Shown: in pieces, positions 1 to 5,423 of the stretch
How positions within the stretch are numbered: position 1 is the first letter of the stretch
Layout: each line of letters begins with the position of its first letter
DNA from: Acidobacteriota bacterium
GTDB taxonomy: Bacteria; Acidobacteriota; Vicinamibacteria; Vicinamibacterales; Vicinamibacteraceae
Length of the DNA stretch: 5,423 bases
Reading direction: 5' to 3'
Assembly: GCA_013695405.1 (NCBI GenBank)
Contig: JACDAO010000114.1
Location: forward strand, 1-5,423
The notes under the pieces: generated by a model
What the model was told of the DNA's origin: nothing
Databases searched by the model: none
Seen by the model: the letters and a program-made list of their open reading frames with translations, nothing else
Translations under genes and position numbers: made by a program

Positions 1-169
1 GCATCAACCCGAACGCCGCCACCGATTCGCGCAGCGCCTGCAACTCGGCCCGGGCCACCGCATCGGTGGCCAGCCACGACGCCATCGCGGCCCGTTCGTC
101 GTCCGGCAGCGTGCCGAGTGCGAGGGCGGCCAGCGCCTCCTGCCTCGGATCGGACGTGGGGGTCGTCAT
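1..169 (-). CDS. Anti-sigma factor, N-terminal fragment (probable)
   Basis: This is the first 56 codons of a gene that runs off the left edge. The start is ATG at 169, overlapping the sigma factor stop as ATGA, with a good Shine-Dalgarno (GGAGAGG, 183-177) seven bases upstream. The visible protein has an ALALGTLPDDERAAM segment (residues 15-29), followed by WLATDAVARAEL (32-43). This matches the helical N-terminus of RskA/ZAS-like anti-sigma factors, which usually reads A-LGALxxxERxxxExHLxxCxxCRxEL. Here the His and both Cys of the zinc site are replaced (W32, D36 and A39 or nearby), so it appears to be a zinc-free variant. Such proteins bind and hold the cognate ECF sigma factor, commonly from the inner membrane; the membrane segment and periplasmic domain would lie outside the window. 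The call rests on the motif and on the position directly behind a sigma gene. Confidence 0.72.
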   Translation of the reverse strand, partial: MTTPTSDPRQEALAALALGTLPDDERAAMASWLATDAVARAELQALRESVAAFGLM

Positions 170-774
170 GCGCCTGCCTCTCCGATCGCGGCACGCAGCC
201 TCAGCAGGCCCAGCCGAATGCGGGTCTTGACAGTGCCCAGCGGCTGTTCCAGCCGTTCGGCAACCTCGGTGTGTGTGAGTCCCTCGTAAAACGCCAGCTC
301 GATTGCCAGCCGCTGCGACTCCGGCAAGGCATCCAGTGCTGCACGCAGCGACGCCACTTGTTCGGCCGACAACATCAGCACGTCGGCCGGCACACCGCGA
401 TCGGACAGGTCGCGCAGCAGCGCCGGATCATCTTCCTGCAATGGCGGGCGGCCACGCCGCATCCGCAGCCGATCGATGGCGCGACTGCGCGTCATCATCA
501 ACAGCCACGCCACCACCACACCCCGCGTCGTCTCGTAGCGCGACGCCTGACGCCAGGCCTGCGCGAAGACGTCCTGCACCACTTCCTCGGCGTCGCCCTG
601 ATCGCGAACGATCCGGAAGGCGAGCGAGAACATCACCCGGCCATGACGGTCGTACAGCTCCGCCAGGCCGGCGGCTTCGCCCGATCCCATGCGACGCATG
701 GCGTCGAGGTCGGCCTCCCGCTGGTGCGGCGGCGCGCCGCCGTCATCAGCGGCAAGTGCGAACAGCAGCCACAT
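166..774 (-). CDS. ECF-type RNA polymerase sigma factor (sigma-70 family)
   Basis: This 202-residue protein would direct RNA polymerase to a dedicated promoter set. Region 2 spans about residues 37-106: the LAELYDRHGRVMFSLAFRI helix, DAEEVVQDVF (61-70) of region 2.2, and the WLLMMTRSRAIDRLR segment (90-104) that typically contacts the -10 element. Region 4 spans about 139-194: LDALPESQRLAIELAFYEGLTHTEVAERL, then the PLGTVKTRIRLGLLRLR helix-turn-helix that reads the -35. There is no region 1.1 or 3, and the length is normal for an ECF factor. The start at 774 has GGAG nine bases upstream (787-784). Later ATGs at residues 26 and 29 would remove the usual ADL-containing first helix and lack a well-spaced Shine-Dalgarno. 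The first 12 residues (MWLLFALAADDG) are unusually hydrophobic for this family. The gene overlaps the downstream anti-sigma gene by 4 bases, indicating translational coupling. The ECF subgroup cannot be fixed from sequence alone. Confidence 0.95.
   Translation of the reverse strand: MWLLFALAADDGGAPPHQREADLDAMRRMGSGEAAGLAELYDRHGRVMFSLAFRIVRDQGDAEEVVQDVFAQAWRQASRYETTRGVVVAWLLMMTRSRAIDRLRMRRGRPPLQEDDPALLRDLSDRGVPADVLMLSAEQVASLRAALDALPESQRLAIELAFYEGLTHTEVAERLEQPLGTVKTRIRLGLLRLRAAIGEAGA
177..183 (-). promoter_or_regulatory. Ribosome binding site of the anti-sigma gene
   Basis: GGAGAGG on the minus strand lies seven bases before ATG 169, inside the last codons of the sigma factor. It decides the anti-sigma start and, with the ATGA overlap, supports coupled translation of sigma and anti-sigma. 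Confidence 0.65.
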
Positions 775-783
775 CAGCGCGTT

Positions 784-787
784 CTCC
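784..787 (-). promoter_or_regulatory. Ribosome binding site of the sigma factor gene
   Basis: GGAG (within CCTGGAGAA) on the minus strand lies nine bases before ATG 774. It is the best-placed Shine-Dalgarno for this gene and favours the upstream start over the ATGs at residues 26 and 29. Confidence 0.5.
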
Positions 788-810
788 AGGTTCTACGCAC
801 AGTGCCAGAG

Positions 811-838
811 TTTAGATTGATCGGCAGCCGTCCGGCAA
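811..838 (-). promoter_or_regulatory. Possible promoter of the sigma/anti-sigma operon
   Basis: On the minus strand, TTGCCG (838-833) and TCTAAA (816-811) are separated by 16 bases, each matching the sigma-70 consensus at 4 of 6 positions. The AT-rich patch GATCAATCTAAACT is the only one in this gap, and it lies about 35-40 bases ahead of the sigma start. The -35 overlaps the U-tract of the upstream terminator. An ECF-type, autoregulated promoter using a TCTA-like -10 is an alternative reading. This is pattern matching only. Confidence 0.3.
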
Positions 839-861
839 AAAGGGCGGTCGCGGACGCGCCC
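837..861 (-). terminator. Intrinsic terminator downstream of the DUF1501 gene
   Basis: Reading the minus strand, GGGCG, a bulged C, GTC, a CGC loop, GAC and CGCCC form an 8-base-pair GC-rich stem with one bulge. TTTTT follows immediately. It begins 11 bases after the DUF1501 stop codon (875-873), which is the expected geometry. It would end the DUF1800-DUF1501 transcript and separate it from the sigma factor operon. Confidence 0.65.
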
Positions 862-872
862 CACGCCGACGC

Positions 873-2138
873 TTACAGGAAGGTCAGACCGGGGCTGCGG
901 AAGTCGCCGCCGAGCACGGTGGTCGAACTGGTGCCGAGCCACTGATCGAGGACGCGGGCGTAGACCGAGCGGAAATCGGTCTGGTAGCGGATGTCGCCGT
1001 TGCTGCTCTCGAGGGTCGGATTGCCCGGGGTGTTGCGCAGATCCGGCGCGGTGCCGAACAGCCCGCCCTGGATCGCGCCGCCGAGCAGCATCATCGTGCT
1101 GCCGGCGCCGTGATCGGTGCCGTTGCTGCCGTTCTCGTAGACGCGGCGGCCGAACTCGGAGAACTGCAGCACCAGCGTGTCCTGCAACAGCGCCTGGTTG
1201 CGCATGTCCTGGTAGAACGCCAGCAGCGAGTCGTTCAGCGTCGCCATCAACCGGTAGTACGCGCCCGTGTCCTGGTTCGGATTCTGCGACGCGTGGGTGT
1301 CGAAGCCGCCGGTCTGGACCCAGAACACCTTGGTGCCGATACCGCGCACAATCGAGCCGGCGACCGCACGCAGGGCGCTGCCCAGCCCGTTGTTCGGATA
1401 GGCGACGGTCGGCTGGTACTGGGCCACCGACGCCACCCGATCGAGGGTCTGGAAGGCGGCCTGCGCGGTGCCGGCGACGAACGACAGGTGGGGCCGATCG
1501 ACAGGGATGTGCGAGGCGATCCTGGTCGCGGCCTGCCGGGAGTACGTGGCCTCGGCGCCGCCGTTCGGGCTCGAGAACGCGTACGTGCGCGGGTCGGGAA
1601 TCGCCGGCACGCCGACAAATCGCGAATGCAGCGTCCTGGGGGTCTCGCGGACCGTGTTCCAGGCGGTCAACGGATCGAGCGGCTGCGGCATCAACTCGAG
1701 ATAGCGCCCGAGCCAGCCAGGCCCCGACGGGTTCGACGGATCGGCGGTGGACCAGATGTCGGTGCCGAGGAAGTGCGATCGGCTCGAATTGGGGTAGCCG
1801 CTGCGCTGGATCACCGCCAGCCTGCCCTCGTCGAAGATCTGCTTCAGTCCGGTCAGCCGCGGGTGCAGGCCGACGCCGGTGCCGCTGGCGTCGGTGCCGA
1901 TCTGCAGCACGTTGCCGGCCGGAATGGCAATTGTCGGCCGCCGCTCGTAGTAGCCGGAATTGGTGTAGGGCACCACCATGCTCAAGGCGTCGTTGCCGCC
2001 GTTGAGATACAGCACCACCAGGTTGCGCGCCGTGGCGCCCTGCGCCCGCGCGATGTCGCTCAGGAACGCGGGGGCGGCAAAGCTGACGGTGAAGGCGGCG
2101 ACGCCTCCCTTGACGAACTGCCTGCGGTTGGGAGTCAT
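873..2138 (-). CDS. DUF1501 family protein, Tat-exported
   Basis: This complete 421-residue protein has a clear twin-arginine signal: NRRQFVKGG (4-12), a hydrophobic stretch (13-26) and a probable signal peptidase site after ARA (residue 32). It should therefore be exported folded across the inner membrane. The mature part carries the family's conserved blocks: LVVLYLNGGNDALSMVVPY (40-58), SHFLGTDIWSTA (121-132), GGFDTH (277-282), and SEFGRR followed by ENGSNGTDHG (327-344). DUF1501 is related to the alkaline phosphatase/sulfatase superfamily, and the Asp/His/Glu residues in these blocks (D50, H122, D280, H282, E328, D342, H343) are plausible metal ligands by that analogy. No substrate is known to me. 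The start is fixed by the Tat motif at residue 4, although no Shine-Dalgarno precedes it. It follows the DUF1800 gene by 33 bases, and the two families very often occur as neighbours. The family call is firm; the activity is not. Confidence 0.95.
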   Translation of the reverse strand: MTPNRRQFVKGGVAAFTVSFAAPAFLSDIARAQGATARNLVVLYLNGGNDALSMVVPYTNSGYYERRPTIAIPAGNVLQIGTDASGTGVGLHPRLTGLKQIFDEGRLAVIQRSGYPNSSRSHFLGTDIWSTADPSNPSGPGWLGRYLELMPQPLDPLTAWNTVRETPRTLHSRFVGVPAIPDPRTYAFSSPNGGAEATYSRQAATRIASHIPVDRPHLSFVAGTAQAAFQTLDRVASVAQYQPTVAYPNNGLGSALRAVAGSIVRGIGTKVFWVQTGGFDTHASQNPNQDTGAYYRLMATLNDSLLAFYQDMRNQALLQDTLVLQFSEFGRRVYENGSNGTDHGAGSTMMLLGGAIQGGLFGTAPDLRNTPGNPTLESSNGDIRYQTDFRSVYARVLDQWLGTSSTTVLGGDFRSPGLTFL

Positions 2139-2143
2139 GGAGG

Positions 2144-2170
2144 GATGCCTGATGCCTGATGCCTGATGCC
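2144..2170. repeat. Heptanucleotide tandem repeat between DUF1800 and DUF1501
   Basis: The plus strand reads GATGCCT three times, then GATGCC: 3.9 copies of a perfect 7-base unit. On the transcribed minus strand the unit is AGGCATC. It fills 27 of the 33 bases between the DUF1800 stop codon (2174-2172) and the DUF1501 start (2138). Because the unit is non-coding here, copy-number change would alter only the spacing between the two genes. The copies are identical, which points to recent slippage or to a maintained element. Confidence 0.95.
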
Positions 2171-2171
2171 G

Positions 2172-3656
2172 TTAAACGAACTGATACTGCGGCGAGGCCA
2201 GCACCAGGTGCGTCACCCCGGCGGTCTTGGCCAGCAGCTCGGCGTCCGATCCGGTCCAGCTCGTGCCAGCCCGCAGGTACGCGAGCAGCTCGTCGTACGG
2301 CGCGTTCTCGAACGGCGACGGCGACAAGCGCTCGAGCGCAAACGACAGCACCGATTGCGGCGACGCCTTGGACGGCCGCGCCGCCTCGCGCAGGTTGAAG
2401 CGCTGGTTGCCGGTCAAGGTTGCGGCGAAATTCATGCGCGCCAGCATCCCGCCGGTGGAGAACCAGCCCGGCCCGGTGTCCCAGCCGTTGACGTCCGGCG
2501 GCTCGAACAACTGCTGCCCCATCGCCAGCAACGGCGACAGCGCGCCGTCGACCGAGAACCCCGCCCACCCGGTCTCCTTGATCGCCTTGACGACGAACTC
2601 GACCGGCCATGCGTAGCGGGCGAAGTAGGCGCTGTCGTCCTGGAACTCCGGCGACAGGAACAGCTGCAGCAGGACCCGCTGCATGTCGAAGTTCGAGTCG
2701 TAGAAGGTGCGTGACACGCGGTCGACGAAGGCCTGCGGCGCCGGCTGCAGTTCGCTGACGAAGAACGCATACAGCTTGCGCACCAGGCGCGGCCCGGTCG
2801 CCGGATGGCGGCAGCAGGCCAGCAGGAAATCGAGGCCCTCCTGCTCGCCGCTGGCCGCGATCGTGCGGCCGCCGCCCGGATAGATGTCGAACGAGAACGT
2901 CTTGCTGGTGGTGTCGTGGCGGTCGGCGCGATAGAGGTAGCTGTAGGCGAGCGTCGGGTCGTTGGCGTTGTTGGTGCCGCGGGCGCCCACCGCCAGGTTC
3001 CAGCCTGTGAACACCCGCGCCGCGGCCTTGACGTCGTCCTCGGTGAAGTTGTTCGGCGCGGAGTCGGACGGGCGGATGCCCATCGTGAACAGCTCCATCA
3101 CCTCGCGAGCGAAATTCTCCTGCGGCGTACCGCGGACGTTGAGGCGGCCGTCGAGCCAGACCAGCATCGCCGGGTCGCGGGCCATCGAGACCAGCAGATC
3201 GTAGAAGTTGCCGAGCGCCTTGTCGCGAAAGACCTCGATCTGGCCCCGCGGACTGCCGGTCGGCAGGTTGTAGCCGGCCGACGCCCCGAGCATCCGGGTC
3301 GCCACGGCGCCGCCGTAGATGTCGGCGATCTTGCTGTACGCGGTGGCGAAATGATGGTGCCAGAACAGCGCCATCTTCTCCTGCAGCGGCCGGCGCGTGT
3401 GCACCAATCGGAACAGCCAACGCTGTCGCGCGTCGGTGATCGACAGGTCAGGCAGGAACTGGGTCCGCGTCGTCACGCCGGCATGGCCCGGCGTGCCAAT
3501 CCGCTGGTCTGCGTCGTCTGGCGTCTGATCGAAGAAGACGAGCAGGTCCAGGGCGGCGTGGTAGCCGAGTTCGGACAGCTCGGCTACTTCGTCGGGACTG
3601 CCACCGAACCCGGCGCGGCGGAGAAGGTGCTCGATCCGCTGTTCTCGTCTTGCCAT
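2172..3656 (-). CDS. DUF1800 family protein
   Basis: This complete 494-residue protein has the family's blocks throughout: HLLRRAGFGG (10-19), EKMALFWHHHFA (93-104), DPAMLVWLDGRLN (161-173), PQENFAREVMELFTMG (178-193), NFTEDDVKAAARVFTGWN (203-220), LYAFFVSE (295-302), FEPPDVNGW (384-392) and WFSTGGMLARMNF (398-410). The length is normal. The start at 3656 has a strong Shine-Dalgarno (GGGGGAG, 3671-3665) eight bases upstream. It is also the first possible start after an in-frame TAG at 3704-3702. The N-terminus has no hydrophobic segment, so no classical signal peptide is visible. The biochemical function of the family is unknown to me. DUF1800 genes commonly sit next to DUF1501 genes, as here, suggesting a joint role, perhaps at the cell surface or in the periplasm. 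The spacing and shared strand indicate an operon with the DUF1501 gene. Confidence 0.95.
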   Translation of the reverse strand: MARREQRIEHLLRRAGFGGSPDEVAELSELGYHAALDLLVFFDQTPDDADQRIGTPGHAGVTTRTQFLPDLSITDARQRWLFRLVHTRRPLQEKMALFWHHHFATAYSKIADIYGGAVATRMLGASAGYNLPTGSPRGQIEVFRDKALGNFYDLLVSMARDPAMLVWLDGRLNVRGTPQENFAREVMELFTMGIRPSDSAPNNFTEDDVKAAARVFTGWNLAVGARGTNNANDPTLAYSYLYRADRHDTTSKTFSFDIYPGGGRTIAASGEQEGLDFLLACCRHPATGPRLVRKLYAFFVSELQPAPQAFVDRVSRTFYDSNFDMQRVLLQLFLSPEFQDDSAYFARYAWPVEFVVKAIKETGWAGFSVDGALSPLLAMGQQLFEPPDVNGWDTGPGWFSTGGMLARMNFAATLTGNQRFNLREAARPSKASPQSVLSFALERLSPSPFENAPYDELLAYLRAGTSWTGSDAELLAKTAGVTHLVLASPQYQFV

Positions 3657-3664
3657 AGGGCGCG

Positions 3665-3671
3665 CTCCCCC
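3665..3671 (-). promoter_or_regulatory. Ribosome binding site of the DUF1800 gene
   Basis: GGGGGAG on the minus strand lies eight bases before ATG 3656. It is a strong site and contrasts with the DUF1501 start, which has none. It supports 3656 as the true start of a protein without a signal peptide. Confidence 0.6.
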
Positions 3672-3684
3672 GACCTGTCGTGTG

Positions 3685-3698
3685 CAGGAACGTACCTG
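3685..3698. promoter_or_regulatory. Near-perfect palindrome upstream of DUF1800 (candidate operator)
   Basis: CAGGAACGTACCTG is a 14-base dyad centred on ACGT, symmetric at every pair except one A:A mismatch pair. It lies 28 bases ahead of the DUF1800 start, in the 137-base gap after the PIG-L-like gene, where a repressor or activator could act. Related CGACCTG words occur on either side (3671-3677 and 3723-3729). I see no convincing -35/-10 pair in this gap and no intrinsic terminator: the one weak hairpin, around 3736-3755, has no U-tract. The DUF operon may therefore have its own promoter or may be read through from upstream. A chance palindrome is possible. Confidence 0.3.
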
Positions 3699-3793
3699 AC
3701 GCTAGCAAACGCGGTGCCGCAACGACCTGCGCCAACGCCCAGTTGCTGGCCACCCCGAAGCGTCGGCTCCGGACCAGAACTGTCGGCTTGTCG

Positions 3794-5423
3794 TCACTTC
3801 CGGCCCAGGCTCAGCAGGTTCGCAACCAGAGCATACGCGCCGTCGGTGCCCGCCGGCAACTGACGCCACAGGTTCAGGCCGACGTAAATCCAGCGGCCCT
3901 CGCCGACTCTGGCTTCGACCAGGGCGCCGCGCTTGGGGCCAGGGTTGTTGGGGAACGGATCGGTCATCTCGAGCAGGTCGACGTAGCGCGGGTCGGCCTT
4001 CTCGGCGTTGAAGAAGTAGAGCCCGCGTTCCTGGACCCACCCCGTCCAGGTCGTCTCGGTGATCCGGTTCGGCGTGGTGAACACCGGATGGTCTGGCACC
4101 AGGATCGTGACCGGCGCAGTCTCGTCGGTGACCCGGTTGCTGCTCACCTGCCCGGGAAACGGGCCGTACTGCGCCTGGTTGAACTCGAACTTGTTGTACT
4201 GGACGATGACCGTGCCGCCCTTGGCCGCGTAGTCGAGCAGCCGCTGGTTGTAGGCGCGCAGGTCGTCGCGCCGCTCGTAGGCGCGCACGCCGGTCATCAC
4301 CACCTGGTACCGCGACAGGTCGACCGAGGCGAGTTGATCGGGCGAGAGCAACTCCACGGTGGCGCCGAGCTGCTCGAGGGCAGGCGGCACCTGATCGCCG
4401 ACACCCATGATGTAGCCGACCGTGACGCCGGTCACCGGCTGCAGATCGAGCACCGTGAGTGTGCCCGACGCATCGGACACCAGGTGGCGACGCGTGATGT
4501 GCGGATACTCGATCACCTCGTAGCCCTTCTCGAAGGTCTGGCCATCGCGGCTGGCGATTGCCTCGACGTCGTAGCGGCCAGCGGTGGTGCCGGCCGGCGG
4601 CGTGATCGCGAACCGGACCACGCGGGCCTCGTCCTCACGCGCGAACGTCACGTCTTCGCGCTCGGGGCGTGCCGTCCAGCCGCGCGGCAACTCGAGCCGC
4701 ACGGTCGCCTTGCCGCCAGCCTTGGCGTGATTGGTCACGGTGACGGCGATGTCGCGGGTCTGCCCGCCACCGGGGAAGGCGACGACGTCGGCGCCGAGCC
4801 TGACGGCCACGCCCGGGACCACCAGCAATTCCTGCCGCTTCTCGCCGCTGAACACGTTGCCCTCGTGGCGGAACAGCACCGGATAGCTGACGGTCTGGTC
4901 GAGACCGCCGATTGTGTAGGTCACCTCGGCGGTGAACGGCGTCGGCTGGAACGGCAGGCCGAACGGCGCCGCGGGATCGAAGTCGTAGTAGTCGCGGTCC
5001 GGTAGCCGCGTCCAGTACGCCGTCGTCAGCGTCGCGGCGGTCGGCACGGTCAGGGTGGCCTCGCAGCGGTACGGCCGGCCCGCGGCAATCGGCGCGGCGA
5101 CGCAGGGGGCCGCGCCCTCGAGCCCCTTGATCGCCACCGCCTTGACCGCCACCCCGTCGCCGGCACCCGCGAAGGCGTGCAGTGTCACCGTGGTCGGTTG
5201 CCCGCCGACCACGAGGCCGTCGTCGGCCAGCACGTCGACGCGCAGCCCCGACGCGAGGCGCAGCGCCTCCTCGGCCTGACGCTCTTTCTGTTCGAGCCGG
5301 AAATCGACCTCGAAGCGCGACGCCTCGTCTGGCTGCATGGTCGGCAACTGCGCCCGCAGTGCGCGGATCGTCGTCAGCACCTGCGGCAGCACCGCGCGTA
5401 CGGCCGCGGCGCCCTTGGACTCG
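3794..5423 (-). CDS. PIG-L-like deacetylase, C-terminal part with NEW3 domain (partial)
   Basis: The frame is open to the right edge, so the N-terminus is missing. The GTG at 5392 is an internal Val (ESKGAAAVRAVLPQVL reads across it). Counting from that codon: a helical linker (about 1-50); beta-rich segments with two cysteines (C97, C110) and a YWTRLPDRDYYDFD stretch (126-139); a NEW3-like beta-sandwich (about 190-290, including RDIAVTVTNHAKAGGKATVRLELPRGW); and a C-terminal Rossmann-like, ThuA/glutamine-amidotransferase-like domain (about 322-525, including VTVGYIMGVGDQVPPALEQLG, KGGTVIVQYNKFE and VGEGRWIYVGLNLWRQLPAG). This order matches the C-terminal half of large PIG-L/LmbE proteins of Acidobacteriota and Bacteroidota, whose N-terminal domain is a zinc-dependent de-N-acetylase acting on amino sugars. 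That catalytic domain is not visible here, so the enzyme name is an inference. Other NEW3-containing secreted proteins are the main alternative. The stop is TGA at 3796-3794. Confidence 0.78.
   Translation of the reverse strand, partial: ESKGAAAVRAVLPQVLTTIRALRAQLPTMQPDEASRFEVDFRLEQKERQAEEALRLASGLRVDVLADDGLVVGGQPTTVTLHAFAGAGDGVAVKAVAIKGLEGAAPCVAAPIAAGRPYRCEATLTVPTAATLTTAYWTRLPDRDYYDFDPAAPFGLPFQPTPFTAEVTYTIGGLDQTVSYPVLFRHEGNVFSGEKRQELLVVPGVAVRLGADVVAFPGGGQTRDIAVTVTNHAKAGGKATVRLELPRGWTARPEREDVTFAREDEARVVRFAITPPAGTTAGRYDVEAIASRDGQTFEKGYEVIEYPHITRRHLVSDASGTLTVLDLQPVTGVTVGYIMGVGDQVPPALEQLGATVELLSPDQLASVDLSRYQVVMTGVRAYERRDDLRAYNQRLLDYAAKGGTVIVQYNKFEFNQAQYGPFPGQVSSNRVTDETAPVTILVPDHPVFTTPNRITETTWTGWVQERGLYFFNAEKADPRYVDLLEMTDPFPNNPGPKRGALVEARVGEGRWIYVGLNLWRQLPAGTDGAYALVANLLSLGRK

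Noticed and set aside
118..945. Plus-strand 275-codon open frame opposite the sigma factor
   Set aside because: It covers the sigma gene, terminator and promoter region in antisense, is rich in Arg/His/Gln and has no domain signal.
1110..2159. Plus-strand 349-codon open frame opposite DUF1501
   Set aside because: It is antisense to a gene with all its family motifs intact; the composition is typical of a complementary frame.
2144..2170. The heptamer array as a CRISPR fragment or attachment site
   Set aside because: The units are 7 bases with no spacers, and no integrase, cas gene or tRNA is nearby. It is a simple tandem repeat.
793..3420. Very long minus-strand open frame (875 codons) spanning both DUF genes in another frame
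   Set aside because: Its translation is Arg/Ala/Gly/Pro-rich with no recognisable motif. It crosses two well-supported genes and the heptamer repeat, and is explained by the scarcity of stop codons in GC-rich DNA.
3736..3755. Hairpin GCCAGC / GTTGGC after the PIG-L-like gene as a terminator
   Set aside because: The stem is short with one G:U pair and an eight-base loop, and no U-tract follows on the minus strand, so termination is not supported.
2805..3863. Plus-strand 352-codon open frame opposite DUF1800
   Set aside because: It is antisense to a well-conserved gene, has no motif and crosses the intergenic region. Typical shadow frame.
3680..5005. Plus-strand 441-codon open frame opposite the PIG-L-like gene
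   Set aside because: It is antisense to a frame with clear domain structure, low in family-like motifs and rich in Arg/Ala/Val/His. It is a mirror-frame artefact of high GC.

Overview
The window is a GC-rich bacterial fragment in which every gene I can support lies on the minus strand, so it reads biologically from right to left. No RNA gene, insertion sequence, CRISPR array or origin is visible. The gene content suggests a soil- or sediment-type heterotroph: a PIG-L-like protein with a C-terminal NEW3 domain, a DUF1800/DUF1501 pair, and a short ECF sigma/anti-sigma module. The combination would fit Acidobacteriota, perhaps the Vicinamibacteria, but that placement is an inference from gene content and base composition, not a database result.

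Right to left: (1) 5423-3794 is the C-terminal part of a large secreted-type protein, probably a PIG-L/LmbE-family deacetylase whose catalytic domain lies beyond the window edge. (2) A 137-base gap holds a near-perfect 14-base palindrome and a strong Shine-Dalgarno sequence. (3) 3656-2172 is a full-length DUF1800 protein. (4) A 33-base gap consists mostly of a heptanucleotide tandem repeat. (5) 2138-873 is a full-length DUF1501 protein with a clear twin-arginine signal peptide. (6) An intrinsic terminator (861-837) closes that operon, and a possible promoter for the next one starts inside its U-tract. (7) 774-166 is an ECF sigma factor. (8) 169-1 is the N-terminus of its probable anti-sigma factor, overlapping the sigma gene by 4 bases (ATGA).

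The DUF1800 and DUF1501 genes look like a two-gene operon of unknown biochemical function, with the DUF1501 product exported folded through Tat. The sigma/anti-sigma pair looks like a separate, translationally coupled regulatory unit. Nothing in the sequence directly shows that the sigma factor controls the neighbouring DUF genes. The most unusual points are the heptamer repeat that occupies the place of a ribosome binding site before DUF1501, the mismatch in export signals between the two DUF proteins, and an anti-sigma N-terminus that lacks the zinc ligands of the classic family.
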